A model generated the notes under the pieces. The model did no database searches. It was not told the origin of the DNA and saw nothing but the letters and a program-made list of their open reading frames with translations. Made by a program: the position numbers and the translations under genes. DNA of 64,000 nt from Achromobacter deleyi (GTDB lineage: Bacteria; Pseudomonadota; Gammaproteobacteria; Burkholderiales; Burkholderiaceae_B), in contig NZ_CP065997.1 in NCBI RefSeq assembly GCF_016127315.1, positions 2,480,001-2,544,000 on the forward strand. Reading direction: 5' to 3'. Position 1 is the first letter of the stretch. Every line of letters starts with the position of its first letter. Of the stretch, positions 54,613 through 64,000 are shown in pieces.

Positions 54613-57600
54613 ATGAACCGCACGTATCGCATCGTCCAGAGCCGAGCCACGGGCCAGTGGCAGGTGGCCAGCGAGCACGCCCGGGGGCGGGCCAAGGGCG
54701 GGGCGCCCGCCATGGCGCTGGCGGCCGTCCTGGCGCTGGCCTGCGCCGTGCCCGCCGCGCAGGCGGTGGCCGGCGCGGCGGTGACCGGCGACGTGACGCC
54801 CGTGGTGAACTGGGGCGATGCCAATGACCTCGTCGTCGGCGATACCGCGTCCGGTTCGTTGCAGATCGAACCGCCGGGGACGGCCGTGCGCAGCGCCAGC
54901 GGCTGGCTGGGATTGACGACGGGCGGCGTGGGCACGGCGAAGGTCTCGGGCCTGGGCGCGTACTGGATCATGAACGGCAGCCTGGTCATCGGCGCCAGCG
55001 GCAACGGCACGCTGACGGTCGCCAACCACGGCTCGGTCACGGTGGGCGCGAATGGCCAGGGCTTTGCCGAGCTGGCCCGCAATCCCGGCGCGGTCGGCGT
55101 CATCAACATCGGCACCGCGCCCGGCAGCGTGGCCGCCGATGCCGCGGGCGTGCTGGACGCGGCGGAGGTCCGCTTTGGCGCGGGCAGGGGCACGCTGAAC
55201 TTCAATTCGGTGAGCATGGTGCTCTTCAATTCGGCGCTGGTCAGCAGCGCGGCGGGCCGCCACCAGCTCAATCATTACGCCGGCATCACGCGATTGCTGG
55301 GCGACAGCGCGCGCTTCAACGGCGATACCACCGTCAGCGGCGGCGAACTGCGGATCCTCAACGTACTGGGCACGGAGGAAGGGCGGATCGATGCCGGCGC
55401 GGCGGCCGACGCCACGGCCAGGGTCAATGTATCCAATTCCGGATCGACCTGGGCCCTCACCGGCAACCTGTTCGTCGGCGGCGCCGGGCCCGCTGAATTG
55501 AGCGTCGCCAACAGCGGCACGGTCTCGAACCAGTTCGCCACGGTCGATGCGCAGGGCAACGGCACGGCGAGCGTGGCGATTGCCGATGCCGGGTCGCGCT
55601 GGGTCAATCGTGCGGCCCTGCTGGTAGGGTCGGAAGGCGGGCGCGGCGCGGTATCGATCCTGGCGGGGGGCTATGTGAGCAGCGTTGATGGCGTCATCGG
55701 CCGTCTCCAGAACGGCAATGGCACCCTCCTGGTGACGGGGCGCGGCTCGACCTGGGCCAACGCCCGCGAGCTCAGGGTGGGCGATGTCGAGGGCCAGGGC
55801 GCAATGATGATAGAGGCCGGAGGCATCGCCTCGAACGTCGACAGCTTTGTGGGCAGCATGAGCGGCAGCGGCAATGTCATCGTCCGCGGCGCCGGTTCCC
55901 TCTGGAACAACAGCGGCGCAATGACGCTGGGATTCGGCGTGGGGACGGGCGCGGGCAGCCTGACGATCGCGCAAGGCGGCGTTGTCAACGTCGGCGCCAG
56001 CAACACGGGGAGTGTCTCGCTGGCGAAGGATTCGCTCCTGTTCTACCGGACCTCCGGCACGATCAACATTGGCGCGCCGGTGGGGCAGGCGGCGGTGGGC
56101 GCGGGCACGCTCAACGCCGGCGATATCCTGTTCGGCGCCGGCAACGCCACCGTGAATTTCAACCATAGCGACACGGCCTACGCATTCGCGACGCGGCTCG
56201 CCAGCGTGGGCAATGGCTCCCACAGCCTGAACCAGATCGCCGGCACCACGCGCCTGACAGGCGACAGTGGCGCGTTCCAGGGCAAGACCACTGTGTCGGG
56301 CGGCAGGCTGGTGGTGCTGAATCAGCTGGGGGGCGCGGCCGAAGTGACGGGCGGGACGCTGCAGTATGGCGATGCGACGACCGGCGCCGCCAACCGCCTG
56401 GCCGGCGACCTGCAGGTGTCGGGCACGGGCAGCACGCTGGCGGTGCAGGGGACCGCCTCCCTGGGGGTGGCGGGCAACGTCGGCATGGCCGACCACACCA
56501 TCCTCGATCTCACGGCCGGTACCCACGGCGCTGCGCTGCGCGCCGACACGGTGACGCTCGGGGCCGATGTGAGCTTCCGGCTGGGCGGCATCTATAGCGC
56601 CAGTCCGGCGGAGGTCCTGCTGATCGACACCACCCACGGCATCAACGGCGACTTCGCCCGGATCAGCGCCGGTGGCGCCGCCGGCGCGGTGGACTATCTG
56701 AGCGTCAACACGCGCAAGTCGGCCGACAGCCGCCAATACCTGGCCAGCTACGGCCTGACCTGGACCGCCGGCAACAGCCTGGCGCATGGCACGTTCACGC
56801 TGGCCAACGCCACGGATCGGTTCACGGTGGGCGCGGCGCTGGCCGACCAGGCCGCCAACGCGGCGACCGGCTGGAATGGCAGGACGCTGACCAAGGCCGG
56901 CGCCGGGACGCTGGTGTTGAGTGGCGCCAACACCTACAGCGGCGGCACGCGCGTCACGGGTGGCGCGCTGGAGGTCGAGCGCGACGCCAACCTCGGCGCC
57001 GTCGCCGGTGGCCTGGCGCTCGAGGGCGGTGGCATGCTGGCGACCACGGCGACGTTCGATACGGCGCGCGCCGTTACCGTGACGCAGTCGGGCGGCTTCG
57101 ACGTGGCCGCCAACACCACGCTGGGCCTGACCGGTGCGCTGTCGGGCAGCGGCGACCTGATCAAGGCCGGCGGGGGCGTGCTCGACCTGAAGGGCGACGG
57201 TTCCGGCTTCACCGGCCGCACGCTCGTCAATGGCGGCCGGCTGGCGATCAACGGCCGGCTGGGCGGTTCGTTCACGGTGGCCGATGGCGGCGTGCTGGGC
57301 GGCAATGGCACGATCGGCGCTGGCGTGGGGTCGAGGGTCACCGTGGCCAATGGCGGCGTGTTGTCACCGGGCAATTCGATCGGCATGCTGACCATCGACG
57401 GCGACCTGGTGATGCAGCCGGGGGCGCGTTATCTGGTCGAGGCCGACCCCGCGGGCGGCAGCGCCGACCGCGTCCACGTCACCGGCAACGCCACGCTCAA
57501 CGGCGGTTCGGTCGTGCACATCGGCGCCAGCGGCAACTACGGTCTGCGCGCCAGCTACACGATCATGGAAGTGGACGGCACGCTGTCCGGCCGCTTCGAT

Positions 57601-58830
57601 ACCGTGTCGTCCGATTTCGCGTTCCTCACGCCCAGCCTGGACTACGACTACGGCGCGGGCCGCGTGTCGCTGAACCTGGCGCGCAACCAGACCGGCATGG
57701 CGTCGAAGGGCGCGACGCGCAACCAGCGCGCCGCGGCCGCGGCCATCGACAGCATCGGCCTGGCCGGCGGGCATGCGCTGTATGACGCCGTCGTGCGCCT
57801 GCCGGACGATGCGGGAACGCTGCAAGCCGGCTTCGACCAGTTGTCCGGCGAGCTGCACGCCTCGGCCAAGACCTTGCTGCTGCAGGACAGCCGTTACCTG
57901 CGCGACGCCATGAGCGGCCGCCTGCGCGCGGCCGCCGGCAACGGCACCGGTCCCGCGCCATTGGTGGCGGCGCTTGGCGGCGGCGCGCCGTTGCCGGCCG
58001 GCCTGAACGGGCCCGCCAGCTGGATCCAGGGCATGGGCAGCTGGAGCCGGATCGACGGCGACGGCAATGCCGCCCGCGTCAAGAGTTCGACCGGCGGCTT
58101 CCTGATGGGAGTCGACGCGCCGGTGGGCGAGGCCTGGCGGCTTGGCCTGATGGCGGGCTACAGCCGCACCGATTTCGACGTCAACGACCGCGCGTCGTCC
58201 GGCCACAGCGACAACTACCACCTGGGCGCCTACGGCGGCGGCCAATGGGGCGCGTGGGGCCTGCGCGGCGGGCTGGCCTACAGCTGGCACGACATCGCCA
58301 CGCGCCGCTCGGTCGCCATGCCGGGCTTGGCCGACCGCCTCAAGGCCGGCTATGACGGTCGCACCGCGCAGGCCTTCATCGACCTGGGGTATCGCATCGA
58401 GACCGCGGCCGTCGCGCTCGAACCGTTCGCCAACCTGGCCTACGTCAACCTGCGCACCGACGGCTATCGCGAAAGCGGCGGCCCCGCCGCGCTGCGCGCC
58501 AGCGGCCAGACCACCGAGACGACCTTCACGACGCTGGGGCTGCGGGCCGCGTCCGGCTTCGACATGGGCAGTGCCCAGGCGGTGGCGCGCGGTTCGCTCG
58601 GCTGGCGCCACGCGCTGGGCGACGTCAAGCCGGTGGCGACGCAGGCCTTCTCGGCGGGCGACGCGTTCACGGTGGCGGGCGTGGCCATCGCCCGTGACAG
58701 CGCGGTGATCGAGGCCGGCCTGGATCTGCAGGTCACGCGCCGGACCACCTTCGGCCTGGCGTACCAGGGGCAACTGGCCAGCGCGGCGCGGGATCATGGC
58801 GTGCGGGCCAATCTCGCGATCCGCTTCTGA
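54613..58830 (+). CDS. Autotransporter (type Va) with repeat-rich passenger
   Basis: 1405 residues. Extended signal peptide region MNRTYRIVQSRATGQWQVAS (~1-24), classic hydrophobic core ~34-52 and cleavage near AQA-VAGAAV. Passenger ~55-1100 is beta-helical with four to five ~48-residue repeats (STWALTGNLFVGGAG, SRWVNRAALLVGSEG, STWANARELRVGDVE, SLWNNSGAMTLGFG; ~277-460) and a duplicated ~62-residue unit (HQLNHYAGITRLLGDSARF, HSLNQIAGTTRLTGDSGAF). An autotransporter-associated repeat KAGAGTLVLSGANTYSGGT is near 765. The 12-strand beta-barrel covers ~1130-1405, ending LAIRF. Likely a surface adhesin or biofilm factor. No protease triad or RGD is evident. Confidence 0.95.
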   Translation: MNRTYRIVQSRATGQWQVASEHARGRAKGGAPAMALAAVLALACAVPAAQAVAGAAVTGDVTPVVNWGDANDLVVGDTASGSLQIEPPGTAVRSASGWLGLTTGGVGTAKVSGLGAYWIMNGSLVIGASGNGTLTVANHGSVTVGANGQGFAELARNPGAVGVINIGTAPGSVAADAAGVLDAAEVRFGAGRGTLNFNSVSMVLFNSALVSSAAGRHQLNHYAGITRLLGDSARFNGDTTVSGGELRILNVLGTEEGRIDAGAAADATARVNVSNSGSTWALTGNLFVGGAGPAELSVANSGTVSNQFATVDAQGNGTASVAIADAGSRWVNRAALLVGSEGGRGAVSILAGGYVSSVDGVIGRLQNGNGTLLVTGRGSTWANARELRVGDVEGQGAMMIEAGGIASNVDSFVGSMSGSGNVIVRGAGSLWNNSGAMTLGFGVGTGAGSLTIAQGGVVNVGASNTGSVSLAKDSLLFYRTSGTINIGAPVGQAAVGAGTLNAGDILFGAGNATVNFNHSDTAYAFATRLASVGNGSHSLNQIAGTTRLTGDSGAFQGKTTVSGGRLVVLNQLGGAAEVTGGTLQYGDATTGAANRLAGDLQVSGTGSTLAVQGTASLGVAGNVGMADHTILDLTAGTHGAALRADTVTLGADVSFRLGGIYSASPAEVLLIDTTHGINGDFARISAGGAAGAVDYLSVNTRKSADSRQYLASYGLTWTAGNSLAHGTFTLANATDRFTVGAALADQAANAATGWNGRTLTKAGAGTLVLSGANTYSGGTRVTGGALEVERDANLGAVAGGLALEGGGMLATTATFDTARAVTVTQSGGFDVAANTTLGLTGALSGSGDLIKAGGGVLDLKGDGSGFTGRTLVNGGRLAINGRLGGSFTVADGGVLGGNGTIGAGVGSRVTVANGGVLSPGNSIGMLTIDGDLVMQPGARYLVEADPAGGSADRVHVTGNATLNGGSVVHIGASGNYGLRASYTIMEVDGTLSGRFDTVSSDFAFLTPSLDYDYGAGRVSLNLARNQTGMASKGATRNQRAAAAAIDSIGLAGGHALYDAVVRLPDDAGTLQAGFDQLSGELHASAKTLLLQDSRYLRDAMSGRLRAAAGNGTGPAPLVAALGGGAPLPAGLNGPASWIQGMGSWSRIDGDGNAARVKSSTGGFLMGVDAPVGEAWRLGLMAGYSRTDFDVNDRASSGHSDNYHLGAYGGGQWGAWGLRGGLAYSWHDIATRRSVAMPGLADRLKAGYDGRTAQAFIDLGYRIETAAVALEPFANLAYVNLRTDGYRESGGPAALRASGQTTETTFTTLGLRAASGFDMGSAQAVARGSLGWRHALGDVKPVATQAFSAGDAFTVAGVAIARDSAVIEAGLDLQVTRRTTFGLAYQGQLASAARDHGVRANLAIRF

Positions 58831-58900
58831 TGCGTCGCGCCCGGTCCGCCAAGCTTCGTTGGCCCCCGTCGTTCGCGGCCTCTGCACATCCCGCGCGGGC

Positions 58901-58926
58901 AAAAAAAACCGCCCGTTGCCAGGCGG
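58901..58926 (-). terminator. Terminator after the phosphonate transporter operon
   Basis: On the leftward strand CCGCC - loop - GGCGG is followed by eight T, 28 bp after the last permease stop. Confidence 0.75.
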
Positions 58927-58953
58927 CGCAAAGGAACGTTGGTTGCGGGCGCG

Positions 58954-59778
58954 TCAGAGGATGCGCTTGCGTGCCTGCGTGATGAGGATCTCGGCCAGCA
59001 CCACCACCACGAAGATGGCCGCCAGCACCAGCGCGACGCGGTCCCACTGGAACAGGTTGAGCGCGGTGTCCAGCGCCATGCCGATGCCGCCGGCGCCGAC
59101 CAGGCCGAGCACGGCCGATTCGCGCACGTTGATGTCCCAGCGCAGCAGCACGATGGACCAGAACGCCGGGCGGATCTGCGGCCAGTAGGCGTACCAGATC
59201 ACCGAGGCCTTGCTGGCGCCGGTGGCGGTGACGGCCTCGATCGGGCCGCGCTGCGCTTCCTCGATGGCTTCGCCCACCAGCTTGCCGACGAAGCCGATGG
59301 AGCGGAACGCGATGGCCAGCGTGCCGGCCAGCGCGCCGGGGCCGAAGATGGCGATGAACAGCAGCGCCCACACCAGCGAGTTGACCGAGCGGCTCGACAC
59401 CAGGACCAGGCGCGCGAGCATGTTGATGGTCTTGCTGGGCGTGAGGTTGTTGGCCGCCAAGAGGCCCACGGGCACCGCCATGAACACCGACAGGATGGTG
59501 CCGAGCGTGGCGATGTGCAGGGTCTCGATCAGCGCGTCGTGCACGCCGCCGCGATAGTGGGCCCAGTCCACCGGCCACATGCGCTGGAACAGGTCGGCCA
59601 TCTGCTCGGGCGCGTCGTAGAGGAACTCGGGGATGACCTCGACGCCGCGGATGGCCTGCACGATGGCGGCCACCAGCAGCAGGTAGAGGGCGAAGCGCAG
59701 CAGCCGCTGGCCCAGGCTGTAGCGGTGCCAGACGCGCGGCGCGCCATTGGCGGGCAGGGTGGGAGCGTGCGTGTTCAT
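58954..59778 (-). CDS. phnE: Phosphonate ABC transporter permease (second copy)
   Basis: 274-residue inner-membrane permease. About six helices; the EAA loop reads ATGASKASVIWYAYWPQIRP and the PhnE signature IAFRSIGFVGKLVGEAIEEA is present. ATGA overlap with the first permease. A pair of PhnE-like permeases with PhnC and PhnD is the common form in betaproteobacteria. Substrate class (phosphonate, phosphite or phosphate ester) not decided by sequence. Confidence 0.92.
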   Translation of the reverse strand: MNTHAPTLPANGAPRVWHRYSLGQRLLRFALYLLLVAAIVQAIRGVEVIPEFLYDAPEQMADLFQRMWPVDWAHYRGGVHDALIETLHIATLGTILSVFMAVPVGLLAANNLTPSKTINMLARLVLVSSRSVNSLVWALLFIAIFGPGALAGTLAIAFRSIGFVGKLVGEAIEEAQRGPIEAVTATGASKASVIWYAYWPQIRPAFWSIVLLRWDINVRESAVLGLVGAGGIGMALDTALNLFQWDRVALVLAAIFVVVVLAEILITQARKRIL

Positions 59779-60674
59779 TGGTCCGCCTCCGCCTTGCGCG
59801 CGGCCTGGTAGGCCGCCTTCGAGGCGCTTGAGCCGAGGCCGCGCGCGCCGGCGAAGCGGCTCTGCAGGATGCGGTCGAAGCCCAGGTTGTCCAGGAACAC
59901 GGCGCGCACGAAGCCCGCCAGGATCTCGCCCAGCATGATGATGGCGATGAGCGTCAGCAGGATGGCGCTGACGAAGTCGTAGTCGAAGCGCTGGAAGGCC
60001 GAGAACAGCGTGCCGCCCACGCCGCCGGCGCCGACGATGCCCACCATGGTGGAGTTGCGCAGGTTCGAGTCGAACTGGTAGGTGGCAAAGCCGATGAAGC
60101 GCGCGAACACCTGCGGCAGCACGCCGAAGGCCAGCACGTTGGCGAACGAGGCGCCGGTGGCGCGCACCGCCTCGACCTGCTTGAGCGAGATTTCCTCGAT
60201 GGCCTCGGTGAACAGTTTGCCGATGAAGCCGATCGAGGCCACCGTCAGCGCCAGGATGCCGGCCAGGGCGCCAAAGCCCACGGCCTTGACGAACAGGATG
60301 GCGACGATCACCGGATGCAGCGCGCGGCACAGCGCGACGATCGAGCGCGCCGGCCACGAGACCCACGCCGGCATCAGGTTGCGCGCGCCCAGCAGCCCCA
60401 CGGGCAGCGCGAACAGGATGCCCAGCACCGAGGCCAGCACGGCGATCTCCAGGCTTTCGGCGATGCCCTTCCACAGCGTGGCGGGCTTCTCGAAATTGGG
60501 CGGGAACATGCGCGCCAGGAAGGTCGAGGCGTGGCCCATGCCGCTTTCGAAGCGGGCCCAGCTGAAGTCCAGCTGCGCGGCCGCGTAGACCGTGTACAGC
60601 ACCAGCAGCAGCACGCCGGCCTTGGCGCGGCCGGACAGCGCGAAGGGGCGCGGGTGGGAGGAGCGGGGAGTCAT
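59775..60674 (-). CDS. phnE: Phosphonate ABC transporter permease (first copy)
   Basis: 299-residue permease paralogous to its neighbour. LTVASIGFIGKLFTEAIEEI and the EAA loop ATGASFANVLAFGVLPQVFA match the PhnE family. ATG 60674 uses the A of the PhnC stop (TGATG); a TTG at 60686 is less likely. Together with the second PhnE it forms the transmembrane pore of the transporter. Confidence 0.92.
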   Translation of the reverse strand: MTPRSSHPRPFALSGRAKAGVLLLVLYTVYAAAQLDFSWARFESGMGHASTFLARMFPPNFEKPATLWKGIAESLEIAVLASVLGILFALPVGLLGARNLMPAWVSWPARSIVALCRALHPVIVAILFVKAVGFGALAGILALTVASIGFIGKLFTEAIEEISLKQVEAVRATGASFANVLAFGVLPQVFARFIGFATYQFDSNLRNSTMVGIVGAGGVGGTLFSAFQRFDYDFVSAILLTLIAIIMLGEILAGFVRAVFLDNLGFDRILQSRFAGARGLGSSASKAAYQAARKAEADQ

Positions 60675-61444
60675 CAAGCCAGCCAAGACTCGCCTCCGTA
60701 GATGGTCTTGAGCATGGTGGCGTCCAGGCCATGGCCGTCGCCGTCGTAGACCACGTGGCCGCCGGACATGCCGACGATGCGGCCGGCGTAGCGCCGCGCC
60801 AGCTCGACGTCGTGGATGTTGACGATCACGGGGATGCCGCTGGCGTCGCCCTGCGCCGCCAGCAGCTCCATGATCTCGACCGAGGTCTTGGGGTCGAGCG
60901 ACGAGGTCGGCTCATCGGCCAGCAGCAGCTGCGGGCGCTGCATCAGCGCGCGGGCGATGCCCACGCGCTGGCGCTGGCCGCCCGAGAGGGCGTCGGCGCG
61001 CTGGTCGGCGAAACCGGCCAGGCCGACGGTATCCAGCAGCTGGTAGGCGTGCTCGATGTCCTCGGCCTCGAAGCGGCGGGTCCAGGCCTTGAAGGCGCCG
61101 GTGTAGCCCAGCCGTCCGGTCAGCAGGTTTTCCATCACGGTCAGGCGTTCGACCAGGTTGTATTCCTGGAACACCATGCCGATGCGCCGGCGCGCGCGCC
61201 GCAGCGACGCGCCACGCACCCGGGCCAGGTCGACCGTGCCGTCGCCGGACTCCAGCACGATCTCGCCGCGGGTCGGCTCGATCAGCCGGTTGATGCAGCG
61301 CAGGAGCGTGCTCTTGCCGGTGCCCGACGGGCCGATGATGGCCGTCAGGCCGCGTCCCGCGATCTGCAGGTCGATGCCGTTCAGTACCGGCCGGCCGGCC
61401 CGGTATTCCTTGACCAGGCCGGAAATGCGTAGCGACGTCGTCAT
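60674..61444 (-). CDS. phnC: Phosphonate ABC transporter ATP-binding protein
   Basis: 256 residues. Walker [22 protein letters not shown]-loop [18 protein letters not shown], signature [15 protein letters not shown], Walker [16 protein letters not shown] and a switch His in [12 protein letters not shown]. Energises uptake through the two PhnE permeases. Starts 5 bp after phnD. Confidence 0.95.
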   Translation of the reverse strand: MTTSLRISGLVKEYRAGRPVLNGIDLQIAGRGLTAIIGPSGTGKSTLLRCINRLIEPTRGEIVLESGDGTVDLARVRGASLRRARRRIGMVFQEYNLVERLTVMENLLTGRLGYTGAFKAWTRRFEAEDIEHAYQLLDTVGLAGFADQRADALSGGQRQRVGIARALMQRPQLLLADEPTSSLDPKTSVEIMELLAAQGDASGIPVIVNIHDVELARRYAGRIVGMSGGHVVYDGDGHGLDATMLKTIYGGESWLA

Positions 61445-61449
61445 GCTGA

Positions 61450-62457
61450 TTACTTCTTGCTCTTGGCGGATTCGCGGTCGTAGGCGGCGCGGTTGAAGCT
61501 CTCGCCGCCGGATTCGGCGACCTGGCGCACGATGGCCCAGTCCTTCTGGTAGGTCACCGGGTAGAAGCGGTCGGCGCCGTCGAAGGCCTTGGACATCTCG
61601 GCCGGGAAGCGGTAGTCGTAGAAGCACTTGAGCATCTGGTCGCGGAACTTCGGCTCCAGGTCATGCGCGTAGGCGAACGACGAGGTCGGGAATTTCTCGC
61701 TCTTGTAGATGACGCGGAAATCGGCTTCCTTGACCTGGCCGCGCTCGATCATGCGCTTGAACACGTCCGAGGCCACGGCGGCGGCGTCGTAGTCGCCGGA
61801 GTTCACGCCCATGACGGACTGGTCGTGCTTGCCCGAGAACACCACCTTGTAGTCCTTGTCGGGCGTCAGGCCTTCCTTGGGGAACAGCGCCACGGGCGCC
61901 ATGTGGCCGGAGTTCGACGACGGCGCGGTGTGCGCCAGCTTCTTGCCCTTGAGGTCGGTGAGCTTCTGGTACGGGCTGTCCTTCTTGACGATGACGATCA
62001 GGTTGTAGCCCTGGAAGCCGTCGGCGTAGCCCTTGACGGCGAACGGCACCGCGCCGGCGATGTTCACGGCGAAGGCGGTGGGGCCGGTGGAGAAGCCGCC
62101 CACGTGCAGGCGGCCCGAGCGCATGGCCTCGATCTCGGCGGCGTTGCTCTGCACCTGGTAGAACACCACGCGCTTGCCGGTGCATTCCGACAGGTGCTTG
62201 GTGAACGGCTTGAAGATGTCTTCATACACCGCCGGGTCTTCCACCGGGGTGTAGGTGAACACCAGCGTAGACGGCGTCTTGAGCTTGGCCGGATCGGTGG
62301 GCGTGTCGGCCACCAGGTCCTTGTTGGCGTCGCAGTACATCTGGTCCAGGTCGCCCCGGTTCGGGCAGGTGTCGGCGGCGTGGGCTGTGGATGCCCCGAA
62401 CGCTCCGAACGCGAGCGCGGCCAGCGAGGCCGCTTGCAGGTGACGCAATGCGCGCAT
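61450..62457 (-). CDS. phnD: Phosphonate-type ABC transporter substrate-binding protein
   Basis: 335-residue periplasmic binding protein. Signal peptide ~1-26 ([12 protein letters not shown]). PhnD signatures: [60 protein letters not shown] and [20 protein letters not shown]. Four Cys in the mature protein are unusual for the family. Start ATG 62457 has GAGGAGA. First gene of the transporter operon. Confidence 0.93.
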   Translation of the reverse strand: MRALRHLQAASLAALAFGAFGASTAHAADTCPNRGDLDQMYCDANKDLVADTPTDPAKLKTPSTLVFTYTPVEDPAVYEDIFKPFTKHLSECTGKRVVFYQVQSNAAEIEAMRSGRLHVGGFSTGPTAFAVNIAGAVPFAVKGYADGFQGYNLIVIVKKDSPYQKLTDLKGKKLAHTAPSSNSGHMAPVALFPKEGLTPDKDYKVVFSGKHDQSVMGVNSGDYDAAAVASDVFKRMIERGQVKEADFRVIYKSEKFPTSSFAYAHDLEPKFRDQMLKCFYDYRFPAEMSKAFDGADRFYPVTYQKDWAIVRQVAESGGESFNRAAYDRESAKSKK

Positions 62458-62561
62458 CGTATGTCTCCTCTTATAGGTCTGAATATGACTGGTAACTGAA
62501 TTCAAACATACAAGCGGGGGGCCGACACTTGGGAAAGTCCCTGCCTTTTTTTTCGGGTTTT

Positions 62562-62599
62562 GTTCGTTTTGTTCGCTTCAGGTTCGTTTTTGCGCGAAC
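62562..62599. promoter_or_regulatory. GTTCG repeats upstream of phnD
   Basis: Direct GTTCG at 62562, 62571 and 62582 and an inverted CGAAC at 62595-62599, in a T-rich tract between iclR and phnD. Possible binding array for the IclR-type regulator. A separate 12-bp palindrome GGCGGATCCGCC is at 62625-62636. Confidence 0.4.
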
Positions 62600-62668
62600 G
62601 GCGCGAGGGCCCCGTGGACGGATCGGCGGATCCGCCCGCAGGGCTCGCGGGTCAGGCGGGAGGCAGGG

Positions 62669-63484
62669 TCAGGCGCGGTAGCCCAGCTTGCGCGAGATTT
62701 CCTGCGCGCAGGCCAGCAGGGGGCGGGCGATGGCGCCGTCCCAGGACACGTCGAACAGGCCGGTGGGGCCCAGGCTGGTCAGCCCCAGCACGATGTTGCC
62801 GGTGTTGTCGAACACCGGCACCGACAGGGCGTCGACGCCGGGCAGCGGGTTGCCCAGGGCGCGCGCCATGCCGTGCACGCGGATGTCGGCCAGCTGCGCC
62901 TCGATGTTGGCGCGGCTGGCCTTGCGCGGCGGCGGCACGCTGGCGATGACGGCGGTGTCGCCTTCCTCGCGGGCAATGTAGTGCTCGCTGACCTTGGGCG
63001 GCAGCCAGGCCGCGAACACCAGGCCGGTGGCGGTGTGCAGCATGGACATCACGGTGCCCTTGCGCATGTTCACGTGCACCGGGTAGCTGGCCTCGGTCAT
63101 GTGGATCATGGTGGGGCCGTGCGAGCCCAGCACCGCGATCCCCAGGGTGTGGCCGATCTCGGATTGCAGCTTGGCGATCTCGGGCATGGCGATGCGCACC
63201 GGATCCAGCCGCTGCAGGCTGACCAGTCCCATCTGCAGGGCGAACGGCCCCAGCTCGTACTGGCCGGTGATGCTGTCCTGCTGCACCAGGCCGACGCGGA
63301 TGAAGCTGACCAGGTAGGGGTGGGCCTTGGCCGAGGTCATGCCGGCGCCGGCGGCCAGGTCGCGCAGCGTCAACGGCTTGGCGGCGTCGACCAGCGCGGC
63401 CAGCAGCGGCACGCCGACTTCGATGGACTGGATGCTGCGGCGGCCGTCGTTGGCGGCGGGGGCGGAAGGTTTGGCGGTGGCCAC
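62669..63484 (-). CDS. IclR-family transcriptional regulator
   Basis: 271 residues. N-terminal winged helix-turn-helix (~15-80; SIEVGVPLLAALVDAAKPLT, LRDLAAGAGMTSAKAHPYLV) and a C-terminal IclR effector domain (GLVFAAWLPPKVSEHYIARE, NPLPGVDALSVPVFDNTGNI). GTG 63484 is the only sensible start. Located 10 bp after the HAD gene and 211 bp before phnD; likely controls the transporter operon and its own unit. The region in between carries GTTCG repeats. Confidence 0.9.
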   Translation of the reverse strand: MATAKPSAPAANDGRRSIQSIEVGVPLLAALVDAAKPLTLRDLAAGAGMTSAKAHPYLVSFIRVGLVQQDSITGQYELGPFALQMGLVSLQRLDPVRIAMPEIAKLQSEIGHTLGIAVLGSHGPTMIHMTEASYPVHVNMRKGTVMSMLHTATGLVFAAWLPPKVSEHYIAREEGDTAVIASVPPPRKASRANIEAQLADIRVHGMARALGNPLPGVDALSVPVFDNTGNIVLGLTSLGPTGLFDVSWDGAIARPLLACAQEISRKLGYRA

Positions 63485-63494
63485 GGTGCGAGCC

Positions 63495-64000
63495 TCAGGT
63501 AGTGACGGCGCGGGCGGCCAGCAGGCGGTCGGCCATCTCGGTGAAGCCGGCGCCGCCGTGGAACGCGGCCACGTAGGCGGGGCGATGCGTCAGACGGTGC
63601 AGCTGCGACTGGATGTTGGCCACGCCGACCGAGACCGGGAAGTAGGCGAACATGGGCTCGTCGTTGGGCGAGTCGCCGATGAACAGGGTGCTGTCGAGCG
63701 CGCCGGCCACGTCCATGCCGAATTCGCGCTGGAACAGGGTGCGCGTCATGGTCAGCTTGTCGTAGTCGCCGAACCAGCCATTGACGTGGATCGAGCTGAC
63801 CTTGGCCTGGGCGCCGGCGTCTTCGAAGATGCGCACGATGCGGCCGATGTCGGCCTCGGGCAGGGGCGGCACGTCCTCGCAGAAGTCGATGGCCAGGTCG
63901 GCCACGCGGTAGTCCTGGTCGCTGGCGACGGCGGCGCCGGGCACCTCGGCCAGCACCCGGTCGCGGATGGCGTCCAGCTGCTTGCGGCTGGCCTGGCGCG
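63495..64000 (-). CDS. HAD-IIB family hydrolase (5' end outside window)
   Basis: About 168 C-terminal residues are visible. HAD motif IV FIGDSPNDEPMFAYFP and motif III lysine in GDYDKLTMTRTLFQREFGMD place it among the Cof/HAD-IIB phosphatases; the motif I nucleophile Asp lies beyond the window edge. The gene is 10 bp upstream of the IclR regulator on the same strand and probably in one operon, so it may process a phosphorylated compound taken up by the phnDCEE transporter. Substrate unknown. Confidence 0.85.
   Translation of the reverse strand, partial: RQASRKQLDAIRDRVLAEVPGAAVASDQDYRVADLAIDFCEDVPPLPEADIGRIVRIFEDAGAQAKVSSIHVNGWFGDYDKLTMTRTLFQREFGMDVAGALDSTLFIGDSPNDEPMFAYFPVSVGVANIQSQLHRLTHRPAYVAAFHGGAGFTEMADRLLAARAVTT

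Noticed and set aside
58954..60732. A single 592-residue permease fusion
   Set aside because: The long frame merely reads through out-of-frame sequence of the first permease before entering the real 274-residue PhnE; the two permeases are separate genes with an ATGA overlap.

Overview
The window is chromosomal DNA from a high-GC betaproteobacterium of the family Alcaligenaceae, most likely Achromobacter or a close Bordetella relative. This rests on codon use (G/C at nearly every third position), the housekeeping order ispE - tRNA-Gln - prs - rplY - pth - ychF, and the hmgA-fahA, AsmA, BenE and PhnCDE content. Genus is inference. The window holds about 50 genes.

Left part (1-12.7 kb) is mostly catabolism. 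A partial uronate dehydrogenase-like gene diverges from a GntR/FCD regulator. Next come an LTA-synthase-like phosphoglycerol transferase and a PlsC-type acyltransferase. A homogentisate cluster follows: hmgA and fahA diverge from a LysR regulator, next to a flavoprotein aromatic hydroxylase with a 72-residue DUF2783 partner (possibly a 3-hydroxyphenylacetate 6-hydroxylase pair feeding homogentisate) and an atypical metallo-beta-lactamase-fold protein. No maleylacetoacetate isomerase is in the window.

Core block (11.8-22.7 kb): mutM diverges from a TPR protein-lolB pair, followed by a chemoreceptor, ispE, tRNA-Gln(TTG), prs, rplY, pth, a CPBP protease and ychF. The last ~400 bp of ispE is clearly poorer in GC than the first half.

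Genomic island (about 22.63-37.80 kb, 15.2 kb): an integrated element sits in the 3' end of ychF, bounded by a direct repeat (17 of 18 bases identical) of the last codons and stop of ychF. It carries a P4-type integrase next to the left end, a C5-cytosine methyltransferase, and a convergent, tightly overlapped operon. In transcription order this operon is a 34-residue leader ORF, an 837-residue ankyrin-sigma70 fusion, a MORC/MutL-like GHKL ATPase, a Z1-domain ATPase, a PD-(D/E)XK protein, an AIPR protein and Vsr. The nuclease/ATPase set is recognisable as an anti-phage, restriction-like system. The unusual part is that a primary-type sigma factor fused to ankyrin repeats heads it and is translationally coupled to it. 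This is my leading candidate for an undescribed system. The right end of the island is gene-poor, with one small Cys-rich protein.

Right part (37.8-64 kb): a TonB siderophore receptor, an ABC-F ATPase, a DUF2938 protein and a DHA2 drug exporter with a MarR regulator whose probable operator is a perfect palindrome. Then AsmA plus a stand-alone MOSC N-terminal-domain protein, BenE plus ferredoxin, coaD, rsmD and ftsY (start codons of the last two share one CATG), a CYTH-CHAD protein, a 1405-residue autotransporter, and a phosphonate-type ABC transporter (phnDCEE) behind an IclR regulator and a HAD hydrolase cut by the window edge.
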